This document shows positions 50,770-64,000 of a stretch of 64,000 nt of DNA, piece by piece. A model generated the notes under the pieces. The model saw nothing but the letters and a program-made list of their open reading frames with translations. It was not told the origin of the DNA and ran no database searches. The DNA is taken from positions 1 to 64,000 of the forward strand of contig CAJXNM010000004.1 of assembly GCA_913057135.1 (NCBI GenBank), read 5' to 3'. The position numbers were made by a program, and so were the translations under genes. How positions within the stretch are numbered: position 1 is the first letter of the stretch; every line of letters starts with the position of its first letter. The DNA is from an uncultured Halieaceae bacterium. Its GTDB lineage: Bacteria > Pseudomonadota > Gammaproteobacteria > Pseudomonadales > Halieaceae.

Positions 50770-51537
50770 ATGGAACCGTTCCCCCCTTCCAGTGCGGCGT
50801 TGGCAGAACCCAATGGACTGCTGGCGGTTGGGGGGGACTTGAGTGCAGAGCGGTTAATTGCCGCCTACTGCAGGGGAATATTTCCCTGGTTTAGCGAAGA
50901 CGACCCGATCCTGTGGTGGACACCCAACCCACGAGCGGTGTTGTTCCCCAGTGAATTCCATATGAGCCGTTCTTTGCGCCGGGACCTCCGTAAGGGCGTG
51001 TGCTCGCTGGCAACGAATCAGGCCTTTGAATCGGTTATCCGCGCCTGTGCCGCCCCCCGCGCCCGGGAATCGGGCACCTGGATCAGCCCTGACATGATGG
51101 CCGCTTACACCCAGCTTCACCGCATGGGCTATGCACACTCCATTGAGGTTTATCAGCAGGAACAACTCATCGGCGGACTGTATGGCGTGGCGATGGGCCG
51201 GGTCTTCTTTGGGGAATCCATGTTCTCAAAACGCCCCAACGCCTCCAAAACAGCCCTGGCGGCACTGGCGTTGCTGGGGCGAGAGGGCCATATCGATCTC
51301 ATCGACTGTCAGGTAGAGAGCGATCACTTGAGTAGCCTCGGAGCCCGGAATGTGTCCCGAGAGGTCTTTGAAAATCATCTCGCACAGGCTATAAAGTCTC
51401 CCATGACCAGTGCACATAACCAGCTCTCCGAGGACACTTTGGCAAATCCTGAGGCGTTTACAGGCCCTGTGGGCGCCTCAGTTTGGGAGCAACTGCCGAG
51501 TAGCACCACCGAATTACTTCTCAGGTGGTCAAGATGA
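50770..51537 (+). CDS. aat: Leucyl/phenylalanyl-tRNA-protein transferase
   Basis: GLLAVGGDLSAERLIAAYCRGIFPWFSEDDPILWWTPNPRAVLFP, GVAMGRVFFGESMFSKRPNASKTAL; ATG 50770. Confidence 0.97.
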   Translation: MEPFPPSSAALAEPNGLLAVGGDLSAERLIAAYCRGIFPWFSEDDPILWWTPNPRAVLFPSEFHMSRSLRRDLRKGVCSLATNQAFESVIRACAAPRARESGTWISPDMMAAYTQLHRMGYAHSIEVYQQEQLIGGLYGVAMGRVFFGESMFSKRPNASKTALAALALLGREGHIDLIDCQVESDHLSSLGARNVSREVFENHLAQAIKSPMTSAHNQLSEDTLANPEAFTGPVGASVWEQLPSSTTELLLRWSR

Positions 51538-52307
51538 GCGCCTCCCTCAGAGATATCAAGGTGTTTACCACCTTCCCCCACGACTGCAGTTATCTGCAGG
51601 GCCAGGAGGCGACAACACTCTTTATTGATCCTCGGCAGCGCATCACTGAATCCCTGTATACCCAGCTGTCTTTATTAGGGTTTCGACGCAGCGGCGACCA
51701 CATTTACCGCCCCCACTGCGCTCGCTGTAACGCCTGTATTGCCGCTCGGGTGCCGGTCAGCGAATTCACCATGAGCAAGAGCCAGCGCCGGGTGTGGCAA
51801 CGCAATCAGGATCTTGAGGTCGAGCTGTGCAGCTCTATTTTCGATGACGAATCCTATAATTTATACAGCCGTTATATTGAGGGTCGACACGCCGACGGCG
51901 ACATGTACCCACCGGATCGGGACCAGTACCAATCCTTTCTCAACAATGGTTTAGGTTGTACCCGTTACTTCAAACTTCGCAAGGATGAACAGCTCATTGG
52001 GGTGTTGGTCTGTGATGAGATGCTCGACGGTTTATCGGCCATCTATACGTTTTATGACCCCACAGAGCAGCAGCGCAGCCTAGGTACCTATGGGGTGCTT
52101 GTGGAGATTGAGCAGGCGCGCCAACGACAGTTGGATTACTTGTATTTGGGTTACTGGATACAGGACTGCACTAAGATGAGTTACAAAACCAGATTCCAGC
52201 CCCTGGAATTGCTGCTCGGCGGTGAATGGCAGCGCTACGAGAAATTGCCCAGCGTCTCCGATCAACAGCAGAGCCTCCCCCTCCACTTCGTGGACAATCC
52301 CCGCTGA
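51534..52307 (+). CDS. bpt: Arginyl-tRNA-protein transferase / Bpt family
   Basis: LGFRRSGDHIYRPHCARCNACIAARVPVSEF, LDYLYLGYWIQDCTKMSYKTRFQPLELL; ATGA overlap with aat. Confidence 0.95.
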   Translation: MSASLRDIKVFTTFPHDCSYLQGQEATTLFIDPRQRITESLYTQLSLLGFRRSGDHIYRPHCARCNACIAARVPVSEFTMSKSQRRVWQRNQDLEVELCSSIFDDESYNLYSRYIEGRHADGDMYPPDRDQYQSFLNNGLGCTRYFKLRKDEQLIGVLVCDEMLDGLSAIYTFYDPTEQQRSLGTYGVLVEIEQARQRQLDYLYLGYWIQDCTKMSYKTRFQPLELLLGGEWQRYEKLPSVSDQQQSLPLHFVDNPR

Positions 52308-52374
52308 TGGTGCTTTTTTAACCGCTCGCTTTCGGGTACAGTGCGCGCCTCATAGTTAACGGTGCCCAGCATAC

Positions 52375-52593
52375 ATGGCGAAAGAAGACCAAATTGAAAT
52401 GGAAGGGGAAATCATCGACACCCTTCCCAACACCACATTCCGCGTGAAGCTCGAGAACGGCCACGTTGTCACGGCTCACATCTCTGGCAAGATGCGCAAA
52501 AACTATATTCGCATCCTAACCGGCGACAAAGTGCGCGTTGAAGTTACACCCTACGACCTCACCAAAGGCCGTATTACCTACCGCGAGCGCTAG
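52375..52593 (+). CDS. infA: Translation initiation factor IF-1
   Basis: [72 protein letters not shown]. Confidence 0.99.
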   Translation: MAKEDQIEMEGEIIDTLPNTTFRVKLENGHVVTAHISGKMRKNYIRILTGDKVRVEVTPYDLTKGRITYRER

Positions 52594-52625
52594 ACCCTAA
52601 AGGCCGCAATGCTGAGGCCTGCCGG

Positions 52626-54911
52626 CTAGACCTCGACGGTCGCGTCGTCAGAGACCGCTTGTTCCGCACTCACCTCAAGCGATGTCCGATCGTCTTTCAA
52701 GCGAACAAGCGCGGTACCGCCCTTACTGAGAGCACCGAAGAGCACCAAGTCCGCCAAAGGTTTCTTGATGTGCTCCTGGATAACCCGAGCCATGGGTCGT
52801 GCACCCATGTTCCGGTCGTAGCCTTTCTCGACTAGCCACAATCGCGCCTCGTCATCGATTTCGAGTTGCACCCGCTTCTCATCTAGCTGGCCCTGCAGCT
52901 CTGTCAGGAATTTATCGACGACCGTTAAAATGACATCCTCACCCAAGGGTGCGAACGGCACGATAGCATCGAGACGATTGCGGAATTCTGGCGTGAAAGT
53001 TCGGTTGATGGCCTCGAGGGAGTCGGTACTGTGGTCCTGCTGCGTAAACCCGATCGACCGGCGGCTGACATTTTCAGCGCCGGCGTTAGTGGTCATGACA
53101 AGAATCACATTGCGGAAATCCGCCTTGCGCCCGTTGTTGTCAGTCAGAGCCCCGTGATCCATCACCTGCAAGAGCAAATTAAAGACCTCTGGATGGGCCT
53201 TCTCGATCTCATCGAGCAACACCACGGAATGGGGGTGCTTGGTCACCGCATCGGTCAACAGCCCGCCTTGATCAAAGCCGACATAGCCAGGAGGCGCGCC
53301 AATCAAACGCGATACCGTGTGGCGCTCCATGTACTCCGACATGTCGAATCGAACCAACTCGAGACCGAGTTGCAGTGCCAACTGCTTGGTAACCTCGGTT
53401 TTACCGACGCCGGTTGGCCCCGCCAATAAAAACGAACCAATAGGCTTATCACCGGAGCGCAGCCCCGCCCGCGCGAGTTTAATGGACGCTACCAATTGGC
53501 TGACCGCCTGCTCTTGCCCAAACACCACCATGCGCAGGTTGGATTCGAGCTTCTCGAGCAACTCGCGGTCATCCGAGGTCACGGTTTTGGGAGGAATACG
53601 TGCAATCTTTGCCACAACAGCTTCAATATCAGCGGGGCCAATGACCTTTTTTCGCTTGCTGGCAGGGACGAGTTGCTGGTACGCACCGGCCTCATCGATC
53701 ACGTCAATAGCTTTGTCAGGAAGAAATCGGTCTGTGATGTAACGCGCCGACATTTCAGTGGCCACACGCAGGGCTTTATCGCTGTAACGCAAGCCATGGT
53801 GTTCCTCGAACCGAGATTTAAGCCCCTTCAGGATCTTGTATGCGTCATCAATAGACGGCTCGAGCACATCAATCTTTTGGAAACGGCGACTGAGCGCTTT
53901 GTCCTTATCAAAAATACCCCGGTATTCGGCAAATGTGGTCGATCCGATACAGCGCATCTTGCCGGAGCTCAACAACGGCTTAAGGAGGTTACTAGCGTCC
54001 ATCACGCCACCGGATGCGGCCCCCGCTCCAATGATGGTGTGGATTTCATCGATGAATAAAATAGCGTGATCACGCTCTTTAAGATTCGCAAGTAAGCCTT
54101 TGAATCGCTTCTCAAAATCACCGCGATACTTAGTGCCCGCCAAGAGCGCACCAAGGTCCAGGGAGTACACGACCGCATCTTTTAGGGTATCGGGCACGTC
54201 ACCATCGACAATCAACTTTGCCAGACCCTCGGCGATAGCGGTTTTACCCACCCCTGATTCACCGACTAACAGAGGATTGTTTTTACGCCGTCGGGCCAAA
54301 ATTTGTGCGACCCGCTCGACTTCATGCAGGCGTCCAATCAGAGGATCAATATGGCCTGATTTTGCCTCTTCGTTGAGATTGGTGGCGTAGGTATCGAGTG
54401 GGCTCGCCTCGGCGGCACTATCGCCCTCTGCCCCGCTCTCGCGCTGCTCGGCATCGCCCACTCCGGCATCGTCGTCGTCTTTCGCAATACCGTGGGTGAT
54501 GAAGTTGACCACGTCCAGCCGCGACACATTCTGGCTTTTAAGAAAGTAAACCGCCTGGGATTCCTGCTCAGAGAAAATAGCCACCAGCAAATTAGCGCCG
54601 GTCACCTCCCGTTTTCCAGAGCTCTGCACATGAAAGACGGCCCGCTGCAGCACCCGCTGAAAACCGAGGGTCGGCTGGGTATCACGACCGTCGTCCTCTT
54701 CGCCCAACAAAGGTGTTGTCGAGTCGATGAATTCCACGAGATCGCTGCGCAGGGTATCCAAATTCACCTGGCAGGCTTGCAGAACGGTGAGCGCTGCTGT
54801 GTCATCGAGCAGTGCCAATAACAAGTGTTCGACGGTAATAAACTCATGCCGACGGCTTCGAGCGGTGCGGAACGCCTCGTTGAGAACCTGCTCAAGATCC
54901 TTGCTCAGCAT
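52626..54911 (-). CDS. clpA: ATP-dependent Clp protease ATP-binding subunit ClpA
   Basis: MLSKDLEQVLNEAFRTARSRRHEFITVEHLLLALL; GESGVGKTAIAEGLA; GPTGVGKTEVTKQLA; next to clpS; start 54911. Confidence 0.97.
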   Translation of the reverse strand: MLSKDLEQVLNEAFRTARSRRHEFITVEHLLLALLDDTAALTVLQACQVNLDTLRSDLVEFIDSTTPLLGEEDDGRDTQPTLGFQRVLQRAVFHVQSSGKREVTGANLLVAIFSEQESQAVYFLKSQNVSRLDVVNFITHGIAKDDDDAGVGDAEQRESGAEGDSAAEASPLDTYATNLNEEAKSGHIDPLIGRLHEVERVAQILARRRKNNPLLVGESGVGKTAIAEGLAKLIVDGDVPDTLKDAVVYSLDLGALLAGTKYRGDFEKRFKGLLANLKERDHAILFIDEIHTIIGAGAASGGVMDASNLLKPLLSSGKMRCIGSTTFAEYRGIFDKDKALSRRFQKIDVLEPSIDDAYKILKGLKSRFEEHHGLRYSDKALRVATEMSARYITDRFLPDKAIDVIDEAGAYQQLVPASKRKKVIGPADIEAVVAKIARIPPKTVTSDDRELLEKLESNLRMVVFGQEQAVSQLVASIKLARAGLRSGDKPIGSFLLAGPTGVGKTEVTKQLALQLGLELVRFDMSEYMERHTVSRLIGAPPGYVGFDQGGLLTDAVTKHPHSVVLLDEIEKAHPEVFNLLLQVMDHGALTDNNGRKADFRNVILVMTTNAGAENVSRRSIGFTQQDHSTDSLEAINRTFTPEFRNRLDAIVPFAPLGEDVILTVVDKFLTELQGQLDEKRVQLEIDDEARLWLVEKGYDRNMGARPMARVIQEHIKKPLADLVLFGALSKGGTALVRLKDDRTSLEVSAEQAVSDDATVEV

Positions 54912-54915
54912 GGTA

Positions 54916-55323
54916 TTACTCCTCGTCTTCTGAAGGTTCGACTTCGCACAGTAATGGGTGGCCATTGTCTCGGGCGTGCTGATTGACTTGGGCGGCCTTG
55001 GTCTCAGCAATATCCCTAGGATAGATACCACACACACCCTTACCCTGGGTATGCACGGCCAGCATGATTTGCGTTGCCCGCTCGCGATTGAGACCAAAAA
55101 ATTGCTCTAGCACGTCGACCACAAACTCCATGGGGGTGTAGTCATCGTTTAGCAGCACCACTTTATAAAGGGGTGGCCGCTTCAGCGCGGGCTTTGCCGG
55201 GGCTACAGCCAGCCCCCCATCGTCCTCGCTACTCCCTGGATGACCGGGCTTAGCGCTGGCGTAATGGGCTATCGACGCTGAAATAGTGGTCATTGGCTCG
55301 ATATTCGTCATGGTTTCCATCAT
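54916..55323 (-). CDS. clpS: Clp protease adaptor ClpS
   Basis: [61 protein letters not shown]. Confidence 0.97.
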   Translation of the reverse strand: MMETMTNIEPMTTISASIAHYASAKPGHPGSSEDDGGLAVAPAKPALKRPPLYKVVLLNDDYTPMEFVVDVLEQFFGLNRERATQIMLAVHTQGKGVCGIYPRDIAETKAAQVNQHARDNGHPLLCEVEPSEDEE

Positions 55324-55457
55324 GCCCAGAGTATAATTGAAGCGTCAAATGCTACCGCCTGCGCAGTGGCGAAAACTCGCCTGACCTGCCCCTAAAGAAG
55401 CACGACAGGGTCTGGGCGATGGTCGTTTACGTGTACCCGAATGCCTGGCATACGAAG

Positions 55458-55480
55458 AAAAAAGCCCGCACTAGCGGGCT
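55458..55480 (-). terminator. Rho-independent terminator (minus strand), downstream of clpS-oriented or upstream of icd-oriented region
   Basis: AGCCCGC-TAGT-GCGGGCT followed by TTTTTT on minus strand; lies just after the icd stop only in plus coordinates, i.e. between icd start-distal end (55510) and clpS start (55323). Confidence 0.85.
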
Positions 55481-55509
55481 TTTCGGGTGGGTACTGTTTT
55501 CCCCAGGTG

Positions 55510-56763
55510 TTACATGGCTTTGATGATCGCTTCGCCGAACTCTGAGCAAGACACCAAAGTGGCACCTTCCATCAGGCGCTCGAAGTCATAGGTGACGGTT
55601 TTGGACTGAATCGCACCGTTCATACCATTGATGATGAGGTCAGCGGCCTCGTTCCATCCCAAATGCCGGAGCATCATTTCCGCTGACAGAATGAGCGAAC
55701 CCGGATTCACCTTATCTTGGCCCGCATATTTGGGCGCTGTGCCGTGGGTCGCCTCAAACAGAGCAACGGTATCGGACAAGTTCGCACCGGGCGCAATACC
55801 AATACCACCGACCTGGGCCGCCAACGCGTCTGATAGGTAGTCCCCATTGAGATTCAGGGTGGCAACCACACTGTAATCCCGGGGTCGGGTCAGTACCTGC
55901 TGCAGCATGGCATCGGCAATGACATCTTTCACCACTATAGGCTTACCGTTATTGGGGTTTTTGATTTCAACCCACGGACCGCCATCGAGTAATTCACCGC
56001 CGAACTCCTCACGGGCAAGCTCGTAGCCCCAATCCCGGAACGCGCCCTCGGTAAATTTCATGATGTTGCCCTTGTGCACCAGCGTAACCGAGGGCAAATC
56101 TTGGTCGATGGCATATTGAATGGCTTTTCTAACAAGACGCTTGGTGCCTTCGGCTGATACCGGCTTGATACCGATACCCACGTTGTCGGGGAAGCGGATT
56201 TTTGTAGCACCCATTTCCTTGATGATGAAGTCGACGACTTTTTGGGCCTCTTCGGTACCCGCCTGGTATTCAATACCCGCGTAAATATCTTCCGAGTTCT
56301 CTCGGAAAATAACCATATTACAGGCGCCGGGGTCCTTCACCGGTGAGGGCACACCCTCGAACCAACGCACGGGTCGCAAGCAGGTGTACAGATCGAGTTC
56401 CTGGCGCAGTGCTACGTTTAAGGAACGGAAGCCACCACCCACTGGCGTAGTGAGTGGTCCTTTGATGGCTACAGAGTATGTCTTAATGGCCTCGAGGGTC
56501 TCCTCTGGGAACCAGTCGCCTTCGTATAGCTCGGCGGCTTTTTCACCGGTGTAGATTTCCATCCAAGAAATCTTTTTGTCGCCGCCATAGGCCTTCTCGA
56601 CGGCGGCGTCGACGACTTCTATCATGACTGGGCTGATGTCTACGCCAATGCCATCACCTTCAATGTAGGGGATGATTGGGTTATTGGGCACAGTGAGACT
56701 GTTGTCGGCGTTAACGGTGATGACATCGCCCGATTCGGGTACCTTGATGTGCTTGTAAGCCAT
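55510..56763 (-). CDS. icd: Isocitrate dehydrogenase (NADP+)
   Basis: [97 protein letters not shown]. Confidence 0.98.
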   Translation of the reverse strand: MAYKHIKVPESGDVITVNADNSLTVPNNPIIPYIEGDGIGVDISPVMIEVVDAAVEKAYGGDKKISWMEIYTGEKAAELYEGDWFPEETLEAIKTYSVAIKGPLTTPVGGGFRSLNVALRQELDLYTCLRPVRWFEGVPSPVKDPGACNMVIFRENSEDIYAGIEYQAGTEEAQKVVDFIIKEMGATKIRFPDNVGIGIKPVSAEGTKRLVRKAIQYAIDQDLPSVTLVHKGNIMKFTEGAFRDWGYELAREEFGGELLDGGPWVEIKNPNNGKPIVVKDVIADAMLQQVLTRPRDYSVVATLNLNGDYLSDALAAQVGGIGIAPGANLSDTVALFEATHGTAPKYAGQDKVNPGSLILSAEMMLRHLGWNEAADLIINGMNGAIQSKTVTYDFERLMEGATLVSCSEFGEAIIKAM

Positions 56764-56903
56764 AGGGTGAGGATCCTTTATTAGGTGGATATATCGTGCT
56801 CGCTATACGGCAAGGGGCACACCACAAGCGTGGCAATTGCTGCCTGCTTGATCCATAGAATCCCCCTGGACCGCCGGCGGCTCAACGCCGCTCTTAAGGC
56901 CTA

Positions 56904-57530
56904 ATGTTACCACTAAAACCGGGTGTGCTGCGCTTGTCGAACATCATTCTGCTGAACAAACCCTTCCAGGTTTTGTGCCAATTCACCGACCGGGACAGCA
57001 CGGTGGCAACACCGCGCGCTACCTTAGCTCGGTATCTCAGTGCCCCCGGATACCGGGTGGCAGGCAGGCTCGATTACGACAGTGAAGGCCTAGTGGTACT
57101 CACTAATAACGGTCGGCTTCAGCAACACATCGCCAACCCACGACACAAGCAGTGGAAAGTCTATTGGGTGCAGGTAGAGGGCACGGTGACACAAACGGCC
57201 ATACAGCAATTGATGGATGGTGTGGTGCTAAAAGATGGACCTACCCTGCCCGCGCGAGTTCGCACTATGACGCCGCCGCCCCTCTGGGATCGGCACCCGC
57301 CGGTTCGATACCGGGCGACGGTACCCGACAGTTGGCTTGAGATTGCCTTACAAGAGGGGCGCAATCGCCAAATTCGGCGAATGACCGCGGCCGTTGGCTT
57401 GCCAACCCTTCGTTTGGTTCGGGTATCGGTTGGCCCTTGGCACGTGGGGGACTTAGCGCCCGGCTGTTACCGTACTGAACAGCATAGCCATCAGGAAGCC
57501 TCCCCAAAACGGGGCAGAGCAGCGCGATAG
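56904..57530 (+). CDS. rluE: 23S rRNA pseudouridine synthase (RluE-like)
   Basis: IILLNKPFQVLCQFTDRD, GRLDYDSEGLVVLTNNGRLQQHIANPRH, EGRNRQIRRMTAAVGLPTLRLVRVSVG. Confidence 0.9.
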   Translation: MLPLKPGVLRLSNIILLNKPFQVLCQFTDRDSTVATPRATLARYLSAPGYRVAGRLDYDSEGLVVLTNNGRLQQHIANPRHKQWKVYWVQVEGTVTQTAIQQLMDGVVLKDGPTLPARVRTMTPPPLWDRHPPVRYRATVPDSWLEIALQEGRNRQIRRMTAAVGLPTLRLVRVSVGPWHVGDLAPGCYRTEQHSHQEASPKRGRAAR

Positions 57531-57766
57531 GCCCGGGGAAGCTGGCTCAGCGCGGTCTGCGAACCTGGGCTCAGTTACCGTCGGTATTGTCAGCATTGAC
57601 GCAGTATTTCCTTAGACGTACTCGAAAGCGGTATCATTGGGCCGTGTGGAATGCGCGATTCATCGGACACTTTGCCAGACACGTCATCGGACCACTCATT
57701 TGACAATGGAAAGTCACCCAGTGCTGGCCGCGCGCTTCATCCTCGTTGACGACATCATGGTTTAGC

Positions 57767-58968
57767 ATGCCCTCACCTCAACACACAAAAGTCATCGTCG
57801 GACTATCCGGCGGCGTCGACTCCTCGGTCTCCGCGCTGCTACTTCAGCAGCAGGGCTACCGGGTTGAGGGGCTGTTCATGAAGAACTGGGAGGAAGACGA
57901 CGGTACCGAATACTGCACGGCAAAAGTCGATTTCGCCGATGCACAGGCCGTTTGCGACCGACTGGGCATTCACCTACATGGGGCTAATTTTGCGGCAGAA
58001 TATTGGGATGGCGTGTTTGAGCATTTTCTGAGCGAGTATCGCGCTGGACGCACGCCCAATCCCGATATCCTGTGCAACCGAGAAATCAAATTCAAAGCGT
58101 TTCTCGATTACGCGACCCATTTAGGGGCAGACCTTATCGCTACCGGGCATTATGTGCGCCGACAACACCGGGATGGCAGCACGCGGTTACTAAAAGGCCT
58201 CGATAACAACAAAGACCAAAGCTACTTCCTTCATCAGGTGGGCCACGAGCAGTTGGCTAAAACCCTGTTCCCTGTCGGTGAATTGCCAAAATCGTCAGTA
58301 CGCGCCATCGCCGAGCAGGCAGGTTTGGCAACGGCCCGTAAAAAAGATTCCACGGGCATTTGTTTTATTGGTGAGCGCCGCTTCAAAGATTTTCTACAAA
58401 CCTATTTACCCGCCAACCCCGGCACCATCGAAAGCGTTGATGGCGAGCCCTTGGGGACGCATCAGGGATTGATGTACCACACCATCGGACAGCGACAGGG
58501 CTTGGGCATCGGCGGTTTAGCGGATCACGATGAGGCACCTTGGTATGTGGTGGGCAAGGATCTGGCACGCAATGTGTTGCTGGTGGCCCAGGGTAACGAC
58601 CATCCGGCATTGTTCTGCGGTAGCCTGGTAACCGACCCTATCTTTTGGATCAGCGGCACCGCTCCCACACTGCCACTCCGTTGCACTGCCAAAATTCGTT
58701 ATCGCCAGGCCGACCAGCAATGCACCGTCCTGCCGCTCACAAGCAGTCCAGCCGACACTAAACTGGCAAGAATCGGCGGCGCTGAAGAATGCGGGGTCAG
58801 AGTAGTCTTTGATACGCCCCAGCGTGCGGTGACGCCTGGGCAGTCCGTGGTATTTTATCAGAATGACGAGTGCCTCGGAGGCGGCGTCATTGTCGACGGA
58901 ATCCCTCATAATCCAAGGTGTTCCCAGCCAGTTGCAGGGCATGTCAACGCCAGCAGCGAGAGGCAGAC

Positions 58969-58972
<4 letters not shown>
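57767..58972 (+). CDS. mnmA: tRNA 2-thiouridylase
   Basis: [69 protein letters not shown] 57767. Confidence 0.97.
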
Positions 58973-62195
<3,223 letters not shown>

Positions 62196-62199
<4 letters not shown>

Positions 62200-62639
62200 G
62201 TGACGATCAGCAAACATTGGTCCTCGAGCAGCTGGCCAGTACCAGCCGCCATGTCACGATTTTAAGCCCCGACCTTAAACCTCAGGTGCTGAACTCAGCG
62301 CCGGTGGTCGATGGTCTTGCCCTCTTGGCCCGAAGAGGTCGGCAGAGCCGTATTAGGCTGCTGATGGAGCATTTTCAACCGGCGCAGATGAACAGCCACT
62401 TGTTGGTACAGCTGGCCCGTAGACTCACGAGCGCTGTGGAGCTCAAGGTCCTTAGCGAACATCCCCAATGGCAAGGTGAAACGGTGATTCTTTTCGATCG
62501 CAGCAGCGCGCTAATTTGGAAAGACACCCCAGGGGCCTCGGCGATGCTAGCGCCGCGAGCTATCGCTGCTCGATGGCATGAAACCCTGGAACAGCTGTGG
62601 ACAGCAGCCGATCACAGCCCTGACATGCGGCGTTTATAG
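62196..62639 (+). CDS. Conserved hypothetical protein in purB-ycfD operon
   Basis: 147 aa ORF with ATGA overlap with ycfD-like gene; VTILSPDLKPQVLNS..RIRLLMEHFQPAQMNSHLLVQLARRLTSAVELKVL. Confidence 0.75.
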
Positions 62640-62642
62640 GGT

Positions 62643-64000
62643 TTATCCGAGACCTGCACGGGCAAAGTGCTCGAATAAGTCGGTAGGCAATAGACTTACC
62701 TTGCCACAGCGCTCGGTCGCGAGATCAGCGGCCTTAGCGTGTACACAAACACCGAACTCTGCTGCCTGCCGAGGGGGCAAACCTTGCGCTAGCAAGGCCC
62801 CCAACAGCCCCGCAAGGACATCCCCCATCCCCGCGGTCGCCATGCCAGGGTTACCATAGATGCAGACACCTACCGGTCGCTCACTGGGGTCAGTCACCAG
62901 GCTGCCACAACCCTTGAGTACAATATTTGCCTGCCATCGCTGGGCTAACTCACTGACCGCAGCATAGCGATCCTGATTGACCCTATCAGTGCCGGTACCC
63001 AACAAACGCGCCGCTTCACCCGGGTGCGGTGTCATAATGGTGGTAGGGGGAAGCTCGGGTAGCCCTTCAGAGTGCTCAGCCAACAAAGAGAGGGCATCGG
63101 CATCGAGCACCGTTGGTTTACCCAGGGCTAGAGCCATCGCCAGCACTGACTGGGCTGCCGTATCAGTGCCCAGACCGGGCCCCACCACAAGCACGTCAGC
63201 ATCACTAAGATACTGTGTCAAAGCGCCACGATCAGCGAGGTCGGTCGTCATTAGTGCCGGGCAGCGGACGAGCGCCGCTTGCACAGCACTGCTGTGGGCG
63301 GCCAAGGTGACTAAACCAGCACCAGCACGTAAGGCCGATTCCGCCGCTAGCACGCCAGCACCGGCATAACCCTGAGAGCCACCCACCACCATGACGTGTC
63401 CAAACTGGCCTTTGTGGCAGTTCTTGTTGCGGGCGGGCCAATCTAAGCGCAGTCGATCCAGCTGCAATCGGACTGCGGACGGCTGCTCGGTTTGAACAAG
63501 CCCCGCGGGTAATTCCAAACCCGCCAGCACGACGTTACCGAAATGATCTGGACCAGAGCCCGTGTCCATACCCTGTTTTGGCACGATAAACGTAATGGTG
63601 AGTGCCGCTCGGACGGCAACCGGCTGAGGCATACCCGTATCGGCATTGAGACCCGAGGGCACATCGAGACTGACAACCGGGGTTTCAAGGGTGTTAATGG
63701 CGTCAATTATCCGCTGATGCTCAGGGCGCAATTCCCCCACGAAACCGGTGCCCAATAAGCCATCGACAATCAGATCGGCACTGTCGATGGGGTCCCAGCT
63801 TTCAGCGATCGTGCCCCCTGCGGCCTTGTAACAGGCCAAGGCCTGGGATGCTTCACCATGGATACGCCCCCGAGACCCGACTAACACCACCGTCACGGCC
63901 AAACCCGCTTCGTGGGCCAATCGAGCCACCACAAAACCGTCGCCTCCGTTATTTCCCGTGCCGCATACCACCGCGATACGCGCGGCATCGGGCCAGCGCT
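62643..64000 (-). CDS. nnr: Bifunctional NAD(P)H-hydrate epimerase / ADP-dependent dehydratase (partial, 5' end outside window)
   Basis: VVCGTGNNGGDGFVVARLAHEAG (YjeF_N), TIMTPHPGEAARLLG, GNPGMATAGMGDVLAGLLGALLAQG; frame stays open to window end. Confidence 0.95.
   Translation of the reverse strand, partial: RWPDAARIAVVCGTGNNGGDGFVVARLAHEAGLAVTVVLVGSRGRIHGEASQALACYKAAGGTIAESWDPIDSADLIVDGLLGTGFVGELRPEHQRIIDAINTLETPVVSLDVPSGLNADTGMPQPVAVRAALTITFIVPKQGMDTGSGPDHFGNVVLAGLELPAGLVQTEQPSAVRLQLDRLRLDWPARNKNCHKGQFGHVMVVGGSQGYAGAGVLAAESALRAGAGLVTLAAHSSAVQAALVRCPALMTTDLADRGALTQYLSDADVLVVGPGLGTDTAAQSVLAMALALGKPTVLDADALSLLAEHSEGLPELPPTTIMTPHPGEAARLLGTGTDRVNQDRYAAVSELAQRWQANIVLKGCGSLVTDPSERPVGVCIYGNPGMATAGMGDVLAGLLGALLAQGLPPRQAAEFGVCVHAKAADLATERCGKVSLLPTDLFEHFARAGLG

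Noticed and set aside
52594-52625. AGGCC..GGCCT hairpin between infA and clpA as a terminator
   Set aside because: Short stem, long loop and no T tract.
53496-54059. 187-aa plus-strand ORF opposite clpA (also 53031-53429, 53317-53742)
   Set aside because: Antisense to a well-supported clpA frame; composition looks like a shadow frame, no recognizable motif.
55324-55360. Possible leaderless clpS promoter (TTGACG..TATACT on minus strand)
   Set aside because: TTGACG-TATACT spacing is only 7 bp; no convincing -35 at 16-18 bp.

Overview
The window looks like a gammaproteobacterial chromosome segment, consistent with a marine heterotroph; this is inferred from gene content and order, not from a search. 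Two housekeeping blocks flank an accessory stretch. Left block (about 1-5.7 kb): mltD(partial)-gloB-methyltransferase-rnhA-dnaQ-nhaB. Right block (about 39.9-64 kb): prc, cysG-serS-crcB-rarA-lolA-ftsK // trxB-aat-bpt-infA // clpA-clpS // icd // rluE-mnmA-hflD-purB-ycfD-hyp // nnr(partial), an order that resembles the pseudomonad ftsK-clpA-icd-purB region. The accessory middle contains: (i) a beta-glucuronide/hexuronate catabolic locus (TonB receptor, LacI regulator, exported GH2, uxaC, uxuA, TRAP transporter, kdgK, divergent uxuB) whose uxuB runs by a 4-nt GTGA overlap into an MFP-RND pump pair; (ii) a sulfide-oxidation module (persulfide dioxygenase, SQR, SulP, divergent sulfurtransferase); (iii) a CusCBA-type Cu/Ag efflux operon whose adaptor ends in a His/Met pentapeptide repeat; (iv) an SDR and a TauD-type dioxygenase. 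I see no rRNA, tRNA, CRISPR, transposase or phage genes. No clearly new defence or enzymatic system is evident. The best leads are the uxuB-RND coupling, a 12-bp palindrome on the -35 of the glucuronidase operon, a nested inverted-repeat region upstream of prc, and the metal-binding repeat tail.
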